Source: Bacteroidota bacterium (GTDB lineage: Bacteria > Bacteroidota > JABWAT01). From it: a stretch of DNA of 64,000 nt. This document shows, piece by piece, positions 55,001-62,966 of the stretch (position 1 is its first letter; the number at the start of each line of letters is the position of its first letter). Made by a program: the position numbers and the translations under genes. Under the pieces are notes generated by a model that was not told the origin of the DNA, searched no databases, and worked only from the letters and a program-made list of their open reading frames with translations. The stretch is taken from the NCBI GenBank assembly GCA_020161835.1, contig JAIUNL010000005.1, positions 1 through 64,000 of the forward strand, given 5' to 3'.

Positions 55001-55396
55001 TAAGTTTGCCGGAACACCAACTGGTATATCCATTTCTTCCCGGTAATAGGTTTCAATCGGGGTAATCCGGTTGTACCTTTTCCGGTTGGTAGGACTCTGA
55101 ACCGAATCAACAGCAATAGACACAATCATACAGATTCCGTCTACATAATTGATACCGGTTCCTTTTGGCCACTCACCAGAAGGGGAATATGGCCATTGAG
55201 CCACTTCACTGTTATTATAAAACAACGTTCTTACCAGGTTTCCGTCCATGGTCCCTTCCCTGCGGTAGATTTGGGAACCCTTTTCGTCATTCCGGAATCG
55301 TTGAACCTCAGGCCAGACTTGTGCAAGACTTAGCCCAGAGGAAAGTAAAAATATAGTCAGAAATAAAAGTTTACGAAACATGCCAAACTCCAGCAT
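52007..55396 (-). CDS. Large secreted T9SS protein paired with the TonB receptor
   Basis: 1129 residues, signal peptide within MFRKLLFLTIFLLSSGLSLAQ (an ATG at 55381 is the alternative start; the 55396 ATG overlaps the receptor stop as TAATG). Acidic calcium-binding-like repeats occur at about 325-375 (DGVDNDEDGMIDERRDDGFD, DDNLNGIWDWDST). Fibronectin-like parts follow (VYLYWDSRAEQSTDPV), and the C-terminus is a sorting-type domain (KIRVVPNPYIGG to HIGKFALIK). Proteins of this kind often sit with TonB receptors and PorV proteins in FCB genomes; the function is unknown. It may take the place of SusD as the extracellular partner of the receptor. Confidence 0.7.
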   Translation of the reverse strand: MLEFGMFRKLLFLTIFLLSSGLSLAQVWPEVQRFRNDEKGSQIYRREGTMDGNLVRTLFYNNSEVAQWPYSPSGEWPKGTGINYVDGICMIVSIAVDSVQSPTNRKRYNRITPIETYYREEMDIPVGVPANLATEPWGWAPVPNYSNPGASVPAMSAREKSWPAKWPAALGLPSSYDGQWNGYFGRNIFNADLETFFVMDDSKDAEWTKLPISFYPILSDTPAVFTDSKQWFNPDIRKGLGLRVESRAFQWSHVLAEDIIFWHYDISNLSDRDYDSTFFGFYTDTGLGGEPDNGDDWASFDAKLDLTWGFDKDGKVPGRPKVTLGVYGYAYLESPGQSQDGVDNDEDGMIDERRDDGFDNDRDWKRFVDDNLNGIWDWDSTNQTGEILLDDVGADGAGPFDEPWDSVTQAFKLHIPDLGEGDGLPTDGEPNFDRLDKDESDQIGLTSVAIEKLDGKSTKDMWPKNDDVLYNLMARAKFDTSVQNSNIQIIFSSGPFLLRSGINPNGFGRERFSMALLFGDDKTDLVFNKKTVQFIYNAGYNFTKPPLKPKVTAKAGDKKVYLYWDSRAEQSTDPVLGFENNDPKQGPKKDFEGYAIYRSTEPEFNDVKLITDSQGQAKYYKPIAQWDKIDGIFGPDPVGINGAAYWRGDETGLSHAYVDSDVLNGVTYYYAVVSYDQGFINDSSEVRIQPTECTKLIQTNQVGQVYFVDYNCAVVTPNAPPAGYTPPSFAYKAVPDQGTGSIGVEVVNSDAVLDNATYSVVFDTTGTFPDYVTSGARVIRNGTDTLGVKITGDQIGDGSTQIATSAFDGLVMQIVNDPSTAILGNQSKWTAGDVNQLPNIRLREPIGPARGQTGYNAIYWYTDPDNPAAVGTKPRYKHFGADYEIVYYDSLVTSSLRNDRDNKFKKMKVNFKIFNLTQDRKEVPFILWMADTTKTTLTPGADRIIPVHYYPDGAKNQLIERWPVVIEYGLPSDVGKPDPAPGSTFRVRISKKFVRGDEFVFTSTAQSLSKKDAKSNLSKIRVVPNPYIGGAKWEPRLIQQSGRGNRKIDFINLPNNCTLRIYTIAGSLVKTLSKTGEIDPDSGTEVNMKGAVSWDLVSEDGMDVAYGVYIYHVDAPGIGEHIGKFALIK

Positions 55397-58080
55397 TACA
55401 GTGAAAAACTAAGTCCAAGTTTCAGATTCCGTGGTCCTGAATACCGGGTTGGATCATTGATGTAATCTTCAAGTGTATTCAAACCGATAATCGGGGTTGC
55501 AAATTTGGTATAAATATCGCGATCAGCACGACCTGTTGAACCAAATACTCCATACTCATTTTTGATGTTCAATACATTATAAATCAGCAGGAAGGTATTT
55601 ACCCTTACGCCACCAATGTCGAAGCCTTTTTCAGCACGAACATCAAAACTGTAAGTGTCAGGTTTTGTGCCGCCATTTGAGAATCTGAGACCCTGTGAGT
55701 TTCTCACATCCTCTGTGTACGGATATCCTGAGCCATAACTAAAAATGGCCGAAAGTGTTCCGTACTCAGCGTTTCCGAGTCTTACAAAAATGTTAAGCGT
55801 TGAACGCTGATCCCAGTCAAGAGGAACCACTTTCTTTTCTGCTTCTTGAGGCGGATCTGATTGTGCGTAGTTGTAAACTTGATAAGGATCAGATGAATTT
55901 CCTTCAGCAATCTGGTAGGTATAATCCAATTTCACATTCAGATAAGAATTAACAACCTGAGAAAGTGAAAGTACAACTCCTCTCACGTTACCATAATCTC
56001 TGTTGATAAACCGGGCGTATTTATAACCCTCGTAGGTATTGATAATTTCCATACCCAGAAGGTTTCTGATGTCACGGTAATACAGGGTTCCGTCAATTGA
56101 AAGGTTATCAAAAAGAACCTGTTGCAGTCCGAATTCATACGAAACTGTTTTCTGAGGTTTCAGATCTCCGTTTCCGGTAACAGAACTTAGGGCCTGACCG
56201 CCAGAAACCAGATATTCATCGTTCACATAAAGATTTTCAAGTGGCGGTATCTGGAAAAAGTGTCCGTATGAAAAGTGAATGGCACCTTTATCCGAAATCG
56301 GGAAAGAAACACCAAGGCGTGGTGAAGCCTGGATTTTCTGAGTTGTTTTTTTGAATCCGGTCGTTCCGGTAAAAAGTGTGTTTTGCAAAGGATTTTTTAA
56401 ATCTTTTGGCAGGGTTGTATTCGGATCAAAATAATCAACACGAACACCGGCGTTGATGATCATCATGTCGTATTCCATCTTATCCTGAATATAGCCTGAA
56501 AATTCAAACGGTTTTTTCAGATAAGATTGGTTCCCGGCCGTGTGGGGTTCAAAATAACCGGGCACAAAAATAAGTTCACCGGTCAGTGAATCTTTTTGGG
56601 TTGTATTGCTGTTTCTGAGATTCCAGTCATGATTAAACAGCTCATGCCAACGCGCCTCAGCTCCAACCCCGAGTTTGTGTTTGTCGTTCAATTGGGAAGT
56701 CAGTTGCCATTTTACAAGGAATGAATTGGTGTAGCGGTCGTACCGGCCACCTTCATTTCCGCCTGAACGAAAAGTGTAATTGCTTAATGCTGCACCAAGC
56801 GCCGGGTCAATATAACGGGGATCGTAAGGGTCTTTGTAAGTATATCCTTCATATTGATGCTTATTATAGCCAAATGAAAGAACATGGAAGGTGTTGGATG
56901 TCGGAATGTGGGTAAACTGCGCTGTCTGAACAATGTTGGTTCTGTAATTTTTCATCCGGCCATCAGGAGCCTGTGACCAGTCATGGCTGTAGCCCTGACT
57001 GAAGTTATCATCATAAAAAATACTGTAAGACACTTTAAAAAGCGGACTCGTCCAGGTCGTTCTGCCATTAAAGGAAAACTTCTGGTAAGGAGACATAGCA
57101 ACCCAGGCTCTGTCACCGGTGTTGAAAAAGATTGTATCACTTCCAAACACTGCCGGAGCTCTGTCTGTAATATTATAAATTCTCTGGCCGTATAAGTAAC
57201 CGTCTTCGTCCAAATAACGTGCGGTTGTAAAAAAGGTAACTGCATTTAAAATTGGAATGCCGCTTGCAAAGGGAAAAGGACCGCTGAGATTAAACTGAAT
57301 ATCCCTGGAATCAATTTTTAACGGGTCCTGAAGATTCCGGAATATTTTTTTATCTGATGAATAATGATTTCCGATATAGGATTGAACACCGAAATCATAT
57401 TTAGTGGTAGAACCTTCCTGAGAAATAATGTTCACCACACCCGACATGGCATTGCCATATTCAGCATTGAACGTACCGCTGATTACTTCAAGCTGACGAA
57501 CCGAAGCATTTTCAACGCCAACAGCAAGGCTGTTATTGTAAGAGTCATTTACCGGAACACCATCAACGAGGTAAGAAACCTCATTTGAACGACCTCCACG
57601 AAAGTGACCATCAACAACTCCGGCTTGTAGATTGATAACCTGTGAAACGTTTTCAACGGGCATTGCCTTAATATCAGACGAGGTTACCGTTACTGAAGAG
57701 GAAGTTAAATCTTTTTGGACAAGCGGAGCATCTGCCTCAACAAGAATTTCTTCTGAGAGAACATCTTCAGAAGCCATTTTAATATCTTGCCGGGTAGTCA
57801 GGTTGATTTTTACAACCACTTTTGAAATTGTTACCCGGGTGTACCCTACCGAACTGACAATGAGATTGTATTCACCCGGAGGTACGTTATAAATTGAATA
57901 CTTTCCGTCAAGATCGGCGGCTGCACCGTAATGGGTTCCCTGAATAACAACGTTTGCCCCGATTATGGGTTCAGTTGTTTTATTATCTGTAACTGTTCCG
58001 GTAATTTTCCCTGTGCTTTGAGCAAAGGCAACCTGAACAAGGAGCCCGGCTCCCGCAAGAAGTAGTAGTAATTTCTTCAT
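55396..58080 (-). CDS. TonB-dependent receptor with CarboxypepD_reg domain (SusC-like)
   Basis: 894 residues from 58080 (MKKLLLLLAGAGLLVQVAFAQ, signal peptide). CarboxypepD_reg domain at about 24-105 (GKITGTVTDNKTTEPIIGAN), plug at about 115-225 (SSDIKAMPVENVSQVINLQA, GRSNEVSYLVDGVPV), then a long beta-barrel ending in RNLKLGLSFSL. The TonB box region is around DVLSEEILVEADAPL. It would import oligosaccharides across the outer membrane using the proton-motive force. No SusD gene is adjacent; instead a large T9SS protein and a PorV-like protein follow. It shares a transcript direction with the CBM9 gene upstream, from which it is separated by a hairpin. Confidence 0.9.
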   Translation of the reverse strand: MKKLLLLLAGAGLLVQVAFAQSTGKITGTVTDNKTTEPIIGANVVIQGTHYGAAADLDGKYSIYNVPPGEYNLIVSSVGYTRVTISKVVVKINLTTRQDIKMASEDVLSEEILVEADAPLVQKDLTSSSVTVTSSDIKAMPVENVSQVINLQAGVVDGHFRGGRSNEVSYLVDGVPVNDSYNNSLAVGVENASVRQLEVISGTFNAEYGNAMSGVVNIISQEGSTTKYDFGVQSYIGNHYSSDKKIFRNLQDPLKIDSRDIQFNLSGPFPFASGIPILNAVTFFTTARYLDEDGYLYGQRIYNITDRAPAVFGSDTIFFNTGDRAWVAMSPYQKFSFNGRTTWTSPLFKVSYSIFYDDNFSQGYSHDWSQAPDGRMKNYRTNIVQTAQFTHIPTSNTFHVLSFGYNKHQYEGYTYKDPYDPRYIDPALGAALSNYTFRSGGNEGGRYDRYTNSFLVKWQLTSQLNDKHKLGVGAEARWHELFNHDWNLRNSNTTQKDSLTGELIFVPGYFEPHTAGNQSYLKKPFEFSGYIQDKMEYDMMIINAGVRVDYFDPNTTLPKDLKNPLQNTLFTGTTGFKKTTQKIQASPRLGVSFPISDKGAIHFSYGHFFQIPPLENLYVNDEYLVSGGQALSSVTGNGDLKPQKTVSYEFGLQQVLFDNLSIDGTLYYRDIRNLLGMEIINTYEGYKYARFINRDYGNVRGVVLSLSQVVNSYLNVKLDYTYQIAEGNSSDPYQVYNYAQSDPPQEAEKKVVPLDWDQRSTLNIFVRLGNAEYGTLSAIFSYGSGYPYTEDVRNSQGLRFSNGGTKPDTYSFDVRAEKGFDIGGVRVNTFLLIYNVLNIKNEYGVFGSTGRADRDIYTKFATPIIGLNTLEDYINDPTRYSGPRNLKLGLSFSL

Positions 58081-58116
58081 GTTGACTGTCATATTTTAGT
58101 TGATAGGCAGGAAAAC

Positions 58117-58147
58117 AAAGGCTGCCGGAAGTACTCCGGCAACCTTT
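58117..58147 (-). terminator. Hairpin between CBM9 and TonB receptor genes
   Basis: AAAGGCTGCCGGA / TCCGGCAACCTTT pairs over 13 positions with one mismatch and an AGTAC loop, in the 85-base gap. It may be an attenuator or RNA-stability element that makes the upstream CBM9 gene more abundant than the receptor. Confidence 0.6.
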
Positions 58148-58165
58148 AAGTGAACGAATACTTGC

Positions 58166-60829
58166 TTATTTTACAAGCATCATCTTCTTAACAGAAGTGA
58201 ATTCGCTTGCTTCCATTCTTACGAAATAAACACCGCTGGCAAGACCGGCGCCGTTAAATTCGACAGAATATTCGCCTTGACCCTTGTAACCATTAAACAG
58301 GGTTGCAACTTCTGAACCGAGAAGGTTGTACACTTTAAGTGTAACATTTCCGGAATTTTTCATTGCAAATCTAACGGTTGTTGATGGGTTAAACGGATTC
58401 GGATAGTTTTGTTGAAGAGCAAATTCAACTGGTTTTACTCTGTTGTCATTTACATCAACATACATGAAATTGGAGGAAGGATTTCCAATCCAGGTATATG
58501 ACCAGGATTGTACATTATTCCAGCCATTATCAAGTGGAACTGGTGACCAGCGGAGTCCGCTTTCACGTGCACCGGTAGCATCACCATCATTGAGGATAAG
58601 GTCAAGTGCAATTTGCATTCCATCGGTCGGGGCAAATACTGCATCACCAGCATGAAGGGCAGCTATTGCTTCAAGGGAAATTTTCCATTCAAATGCATAA
58701 CCTTTAGAGGTGGTGATAAACTTGTAATCAGGGCTGGTTGTACGGGTAACCGTTGCACCACCAAGATCATCAGAAACACGGTGTGAATTGAAACGGAAGT
58801 GATAATCAGGAGTAGCACCACGACGGTAACCGGTGTGATCTTTTCCTTTATATTCATACAAACCGATAAACAAGTCAGCAGCATCCTGATTGTAGGAAGC
58901 AAGAGCTGAATCCTGAACGTAAATATCATCGGTTACATCCATACCAAAATACAGGTATCCACCAGCAATTGCAGCATATCCGACAGCGGAAGCATCTTCA
59001 TCACCGCCATTAGCACCAAGCTGGGTAATAATGGTAGCTGTACCGTTTGAAGATTTCATTTCAAAGCCCTGAATTCCTGCCCAATCGGCAAAAGTTCCGT
59101 CAGCAATAAAGCCGGCAGGAGCGATGTTTGAAACAACTGCAATTCCCTTGGAATCGTTTTCAGAAGGAGCAAGTGAAGTTCCAATTTTTGTTGAATCAAC
59201 ATTTCCTGCTTTGTCTGTACAGATAACTGCATAATAGAACTTGTAGCTTGCATTTTTCAGCGCATTATGGAAAACGTGTTCAACTGATTGGGTTCCTTCA
59301 GCAACGCCGGAAGCAAGACCAAAGACACCAGGAGCTGTTACATTGGTAATCGGATTGGTGCTGTAAAATACTGAGTATTTTTCACCAACTTCGGTAGGAA
59401 CATCTTCCCAGATCACGAAGTTTTTACCGGTTTCTGTTGCAAGACCTAAAACACCTTCAGGTGCGTTTGGTGCAGTAATATCATTGATCTTATAACCGGA
59501 ACCGGTCATGAGGTCGATAATGAATTTACCTGAAGCAACAACATCAGATCCGAAAGGCTCTGGTGCGGTACGAAGCACGATAAAACCTAAACGAAGTTTT
59601 TTGATACGGGTGATATCAAGAATACCATCATTGGCTGCATCACGCTGAGCCCAGCCTGTATCACCAACTCTGAGATCATACCAGGGTTTTTTTGCTGTTT
59701 CAAAAGGCATTTGGACATATTGCCAGTCTGAAGCCACGTCAAAATTAACTGGAGCTACAGCATCCCAAAGTTCGAGAGCACCGTCTTTGTCATCCCACAA
59801 TTCAATTCTTAGCAGAAAACGACCTGTAAGTGTGTTTGGTACCAGGTTCTTAATGTAAAAAGCTAATTTGTCATTGGTTGCACCAGCACCAGCACTCAGG
59901 CTGACAGGTTCTTCAAAAACATGCTCGAGTTCAGCATAACCACCCCAGTCCTGTGAACCAACGATAGCATATTCAGCTACCATTGCACCAGTACCCTGAA
60001 CGGTATCAATTGATTCATCAGAGAGAATCATTTTTCTGGCACCGGCAGCGCCATCCCATGACATATCATTCAGTAACCAGGTAGCATCTTTTCTGGTGCG
60101 GTTGCTGGTTGTATCTGATTGACCGTCGAAGGACATTAAAGGCTCAAAATTCTGACCTAAAATCTGAATTTTATCCATTAAGAATGAACCGGTTGCAGTT
60201 GGGCTATTGGTAGAACCACCAGCAGTAATGAATACAACTGCAAGTTCCCATCCATAAACATTCTGCATTTCAAATTCACCATTTTCATCAGTTGCCTGAG
60301 CTGGCCAGCTTTCTTTGGTCAAAGGAACAATAAGTTGTTGCCAGTCACCTGCAGGAGCATCAAGCAAAGTTCCGAAGCTGTGAAGCCAACGGTCTTCACC
60401 AGTATCTGATGATTTTTTTTCTTTGATTTTGAATTCAAAATTCACATCACCAGCCTGGGTTTTTACTGGCTGACCGGTAACTTTAACCCACATACTGAAA
60501 TATTTACCGTTTGACAGATCATAGTGACCTGCATTTCCAAGAGTAGAAAGATCAGTTGAGTGAACCCGAACTACATAACCACCCCAGCCATCATAAGCTT
60601 CAACGGTGTATTTTACATTGAATGATCCGTTTCCGTCTACAGAGGCTGTAGTATCAGAAATGTCACATTTCGGATTGATTCCATTGGCATAGAAGCCGGC
60701 ATCACGGGCAGAAGGAACGTAAGTTTCATCACTTCCCTGTCCGGTATTCAGTGGTGCCCACACCCATTGTGCGGAAGCTACACTAACCAGCGCAGTAAAA
60801 GCGAATAGTGTCGTAAGCAGTCGTTTCAT
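58166..60829 (-). CDS. CBM9-like surface protein with T9SS sorting domain
   Basis: 887 residues. Signal peptide at 1-20, two beta-sandwich domains of carbohydrate-binding type at about 25-225 and 240-440 (AGATNDKLAFYIKNLVPNTL), a fibronectin III-like part at about 455-560, a CBM9/DOMON-like domain at about 570-790 (FIADGTFADWAGIQGFEMKS, YLYFGMDVTDDIYVQDSAL) and a sorting domain (NYPNPFNPSTTVRFAMKNSG in part, to KKMMLVK). It has no catalytic domain. Likely a surface glycan-binding protein of the uptake system, in the role that SusE/F play in classical loci. ATCGCAATC lies 28 bases upstream of its start. Confidence 0.8.
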   Translation of the reverse strand: MKRLLTTLFAFTALVSVASAQWVWAPLNTGQGSDETYVPSARDAGFYANGINPKCDISDTTASVDGNGSFNVKYTVEAYDGWGGYVVRVHSTDLSTLGNAGHYDLSNGKYFSMWVKVTGQPVKTQAGDVNFEFKIKEKKSSDTGEDRWLHSFGTLLDAPAGDWQQLIVPLTKESWPAQATDENGEFEMQNVYGWELAVVFITAGGSTNSPTATGSFLMDKIQILGQNFEPLMSFDGQSDTTSNRTRKDATWLLNDMSWDGAAGARKMILSDESIDTVQGTGAMVAEYAIVGSQDWGGYAELEHVFEEPVSLSAGAGATNDKLAFYIKNLVPNTLTGRFLLRIELWDDKDGALELWDAVAPVNFDVASDWQYVQMPFETAKKPWYDLRVGDTGWAQRDAANDGILDITRIKKLRLGFIVLRTAPEPFGSDVVASGKFIIDLMTGSGYKINDITAPNAPEGVLGLATETGKNFVIWEDVPTEVGEKYSVFYSTNPITNVTAPGVFGLASGVAEGTQSVEHVFHNALKNASYKFYYAVICTDKAGNVDSTKIGTSLAPSENDSKGIAVVSNIAPAGFIADGTFADWAGIQGFEMKSSNGTATIITQLGANGGDEDASAVGYAAIAGGYLYFGMDVTDDIYVQDSALASYNQDAADLFIGLYEYKGKDHTGYRRGATPDYHFRFNSHRVSDDLGGATVTRTTSPDYKFITTSKGYAFEWKISLEAIAALHAGDAVFAPTDGMQIALDLILNDGDATGARESGLRWSPVPLDNGWNNVQSWSYTWIGNPSSNFMYVDVNDNRVKPVEFALQQNYPNPFNPSTTVRFAMKNSGNVTLKVYNLLGSEVATLFNGYKGQGEYSVEFNGAGLASGVYFVRMEASEFTSVKKMMLVK

Positions 60830-60856
60830 GTTTTTTCTCCATGAGTTGTTTGTGTT

Positions 60857-60865
60857 GATTGCGAT
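60857..60865 (-). promoter_or_regulatory. ATCGCAATC motif upstream of CBM9 gene
   Basis: ATCGCAATCAA on the minus strand, preceded by CTGTA at a spacing (13 bases) close to that in the two large modules (12 and 11). The tripled operators are absent here. Confidence 0.45.
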
Positions 60866-60893
60866 TTAAGGTGATCATTACAGACCTGAAAAA

Positions 60894-62522
60894 TCAGGCA
60901 AGTAATCCCATCAGGCCGATGACTAGCACACAGATGAAAACTGATGTAAACACATTTTGCTTTGTCCAGATTCTGGCTTTTAGCGCAGAAACTGGCGCAA
61001 ACGAAGATTCCGGAGCGTTAACTCCGGCGATCATCAGCCCGGATGCCTGCTGTGTGGTTTTGCTGACAGACAAAAGGCTGACAACGACCAGGACACCCGT
61101 ACATACTATAAATAAAAGAATTGCAAAGTGAAGAAAATTGATCCGGGCAAAACTAACCAGACTTGTCTGGGTAATAACACCCGAATTGACCATAAATTCA
61201 ACGATAAGACGGGTGAGTCCTAAAACACCACCCGTAATCAAACTCCAGAATGCACCTGATGCATTCATTCGTTTCCAGAAAATCCCGAAAAGAAAAACAG
61301 CAACAATGGGCGGACTAATATAAGACTGAACACTCTGCATGTAAATGTAAATGTTAGTTGAAATCAGTTTTGTTAAAGGTACCCATAAAATTGCTGTAAT
61401 GGTTATAAATAATGTTGCCAGCCGGCCAACAAGAATTAATTTTCTTTCTGACGTTTCAGGATGGCGGGGCTGATAAAAATCTACAGTAAATAAAGTTGCT
61501 GCACTGTTGAACACACTTGCAAGTGACGACATCAGAGCTGCAATAATTGCGGCAACAACAAGTCCCCTAACTCCTGCCGGTAGTAAATCACTTTCAAGCA
61601 AAGCCGGATAGGCTTCATCGCCAGAAATGTCCGGGAAGAGTGCAACTGCAATCAATCCCGGAACAACCAACATCAAAACAGGGAGGAGTTTTAAGAACGC
61701 TGCCAATATGGTTCCCTTCCGTGCATCGTCAATGGATTTTGCTGCTAAAACCCTCTGAACGATGTACTGGTCAGTACACCAATACCAAAAGCCCACAATC
61801 GGGGCTCCAAAGATGATACCGGTCCAGGGAAAATCAGGATCCGACATCGGTTTGAATATTGTAAAGTAATCTGCCGGAAGTTTTTCCTGCAGACCCGACC
61901 ACCCACCGACTTCATGCAACCCTATAAAGGTAACGGTAAGTGCACCGGCTACCAGAATAATAGTCTGGAAGATTTGGGTGTAAATTACGGCGGCTAAACC
62001 ACCTACTACCGTATAAATTCCTGCCAGGAAGACAAGAATAATTGCAGTGGTGTACACATCCCAGCCAAGCATGTGATTTAAAAGGAAACCGGCCGCAAAC
62101 AGCATCACGGAGATTTTGGTGACGATGTAGGCAAATAAGGATATTGAGGTTAGGTAGACGCGGCTGCGGCGGTCATAACGGATTTCAAGGTATTCAGGAA
62201 CGGTAAACACTCCCAGCCGGAGGAACACAGGGGCGACGAACCATCCCATTACAATAAGAATGAAAATGGCCATCCATTCGAAACTCCCGACTGCTAAACC
62301 CCTGTTGGCTCCAGATCCGGCCAGGCCGAGGAAGTGTTCACTGGAAATATTTGTAGCAAACAAAGAAAACCCGATGGCAATCCAACCAACATTCCGTCCT
62401 GCAAGAAAATAATCTACAGTAGTAGTATCCTTCCTGCGGGCGAAATAAAGTCCTATACCCAGTGTTACCACGAAGTACAGAAGAATTACCGATGAGTCTA
62501 AAAAGCCGAAATTGTCAAACAC
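60894..62522 (-). CDS. Sodium/sugar symporter, SSS family (SGLT-like)
   Basis: 542 residues with about 13-14 hydrophobic segments and no cleavable signal, typical of the SSS family. Recognisable motifs are DYFLAGRNVGWIAIGFSLFA (about 37), SEHFLGLAGSGANRGL (about 61), YTVVGGLAAVIYTQIFQTII (about 170), FWYWCTDQYIVQRVLAAKS (about 250) and VAAIIAALMSSLASVFNSAATLFT in pieces (about 335). This resembles the Vibrio SGLT group, which imports galactose or glucose with sodium. Inner membrane. Upstream is the tripled-operator module shared with the GH3-GH5 operon, so transporter and beta-glucosidase are probably co-regulated. Confidence 0.93.
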   Translation of the reverse strand: MFDNFGFLDSSVILLYFVVTLGIGLYFARRKDTTTVDYFLAGRNVGWIAIGFSLFATNISSEHFLGLAGSGANRGLAVGSFEWMAIFILIVMGWFVAPVFLRLGVFTVPEYLEIRYDRRSRVYLTSISLFAYIVTKISVMLFAAGFLLNHMLGWDVYTTAIILVFLAGIYTVVGGLAAVIYTQIFQTIILVAGALTVTFIGLHEVGGWSGLQEKLPADYFTIFKPMSDPDFPWTGIIFGAPIVGFWYWCTDQYIVQRVLAAKSIDDARKGTILAAFLKLLPVLMLVVPGLIAVALFPDISGDEAYPALLESDLLPAGVRGLVVAAIIAALMSSLASVFNSAATLFTVDFYQPRHPETSERKLILVGRLATLFITITAILWVPLTKLISTNIYIYMQSVQSYISPPIVAVFLFGIFWKRMNASGAFWSLITGGVLGLTRLIVEFMVNSGVITQTSLVSFARINFLHFAILLFIVCTGVLVVVSLLSVSKTTQQASGLMIAGVNAPESSFAPVSALKARIWTKQNVFTSVFICVLVIGLMGLLA

Positions 62523-62538
62523 AGTTTCCTACTTTTGG

Positions 62539-62699
62539 TTTGATTGCGATACGACTCCTTTTACACGAATCATGCCAAAATAGTGGAAGCGGTTTTTTGA
62601 CCTGTATGTGATGGAAATCAAAATGGAACGGCTTCCATTATTATTATCATTTTGATATGCATATCAGTTTGATAAGCCGTGTTGCATATCATTTTGATA
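62539..62699 (-). promoter_or_regulatory. Duplicated regulatory module, copy 2 (upstream of symporter)
   Basis: It has the same ordered blocks as 25287-25446: TTTGATTGCGAT (62539-62550), GAATCATGCCAAAA (62567-62580), GGCTTCCATT (62630-62639) and three TATCANNNTGATA palindromes (62645-62657, 62662-62674, 62687-62699). The start-to-start distances between the palindromes are 17 and 25 bp in both copies. Sequence between the blocks is not conserved. Confidence 0.72.
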
Positions 62700-62765
62700 T
62701 GTTGTGACAAATTAGAGGTAGTTTTGACGATAGAAATATTGCGGATATAGATAGCCAGAAACAAA

Positions 62766-62798
62766 AAAGTGCCCAAATTCAAACAATTTGGGCACTTT
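62766..62798 (-). terminator. Rho-independent terminator
   Basis: A perfect 14-bp stem, AAAGTGCCCAAATT / AATTTGGGCACTTT, with a CAAAC loop and a T-run on the minus strand. It ends the transcript of the CBM9-like gene at 62967. Between it and that gene (62801-62966) only ACCATTAACCATTAA-type simple repeats are seen. Confidence 0.85.
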
Positions 62799-62966
62799 CA
62801 AAAGAAAAGAAACGAAAAACACTTATTTAGCTTTAATTATTTCGGGTTGTTTTCTGTTTGGATGGTAAAATTTTGTTTCTGCCTTTTAAATTCAGCTTTC
62901 ATTGACACCGTCAAACGCCGAGTTGTAAACATTAACAATTTACCATTAACCATTAATCCTTGACCA

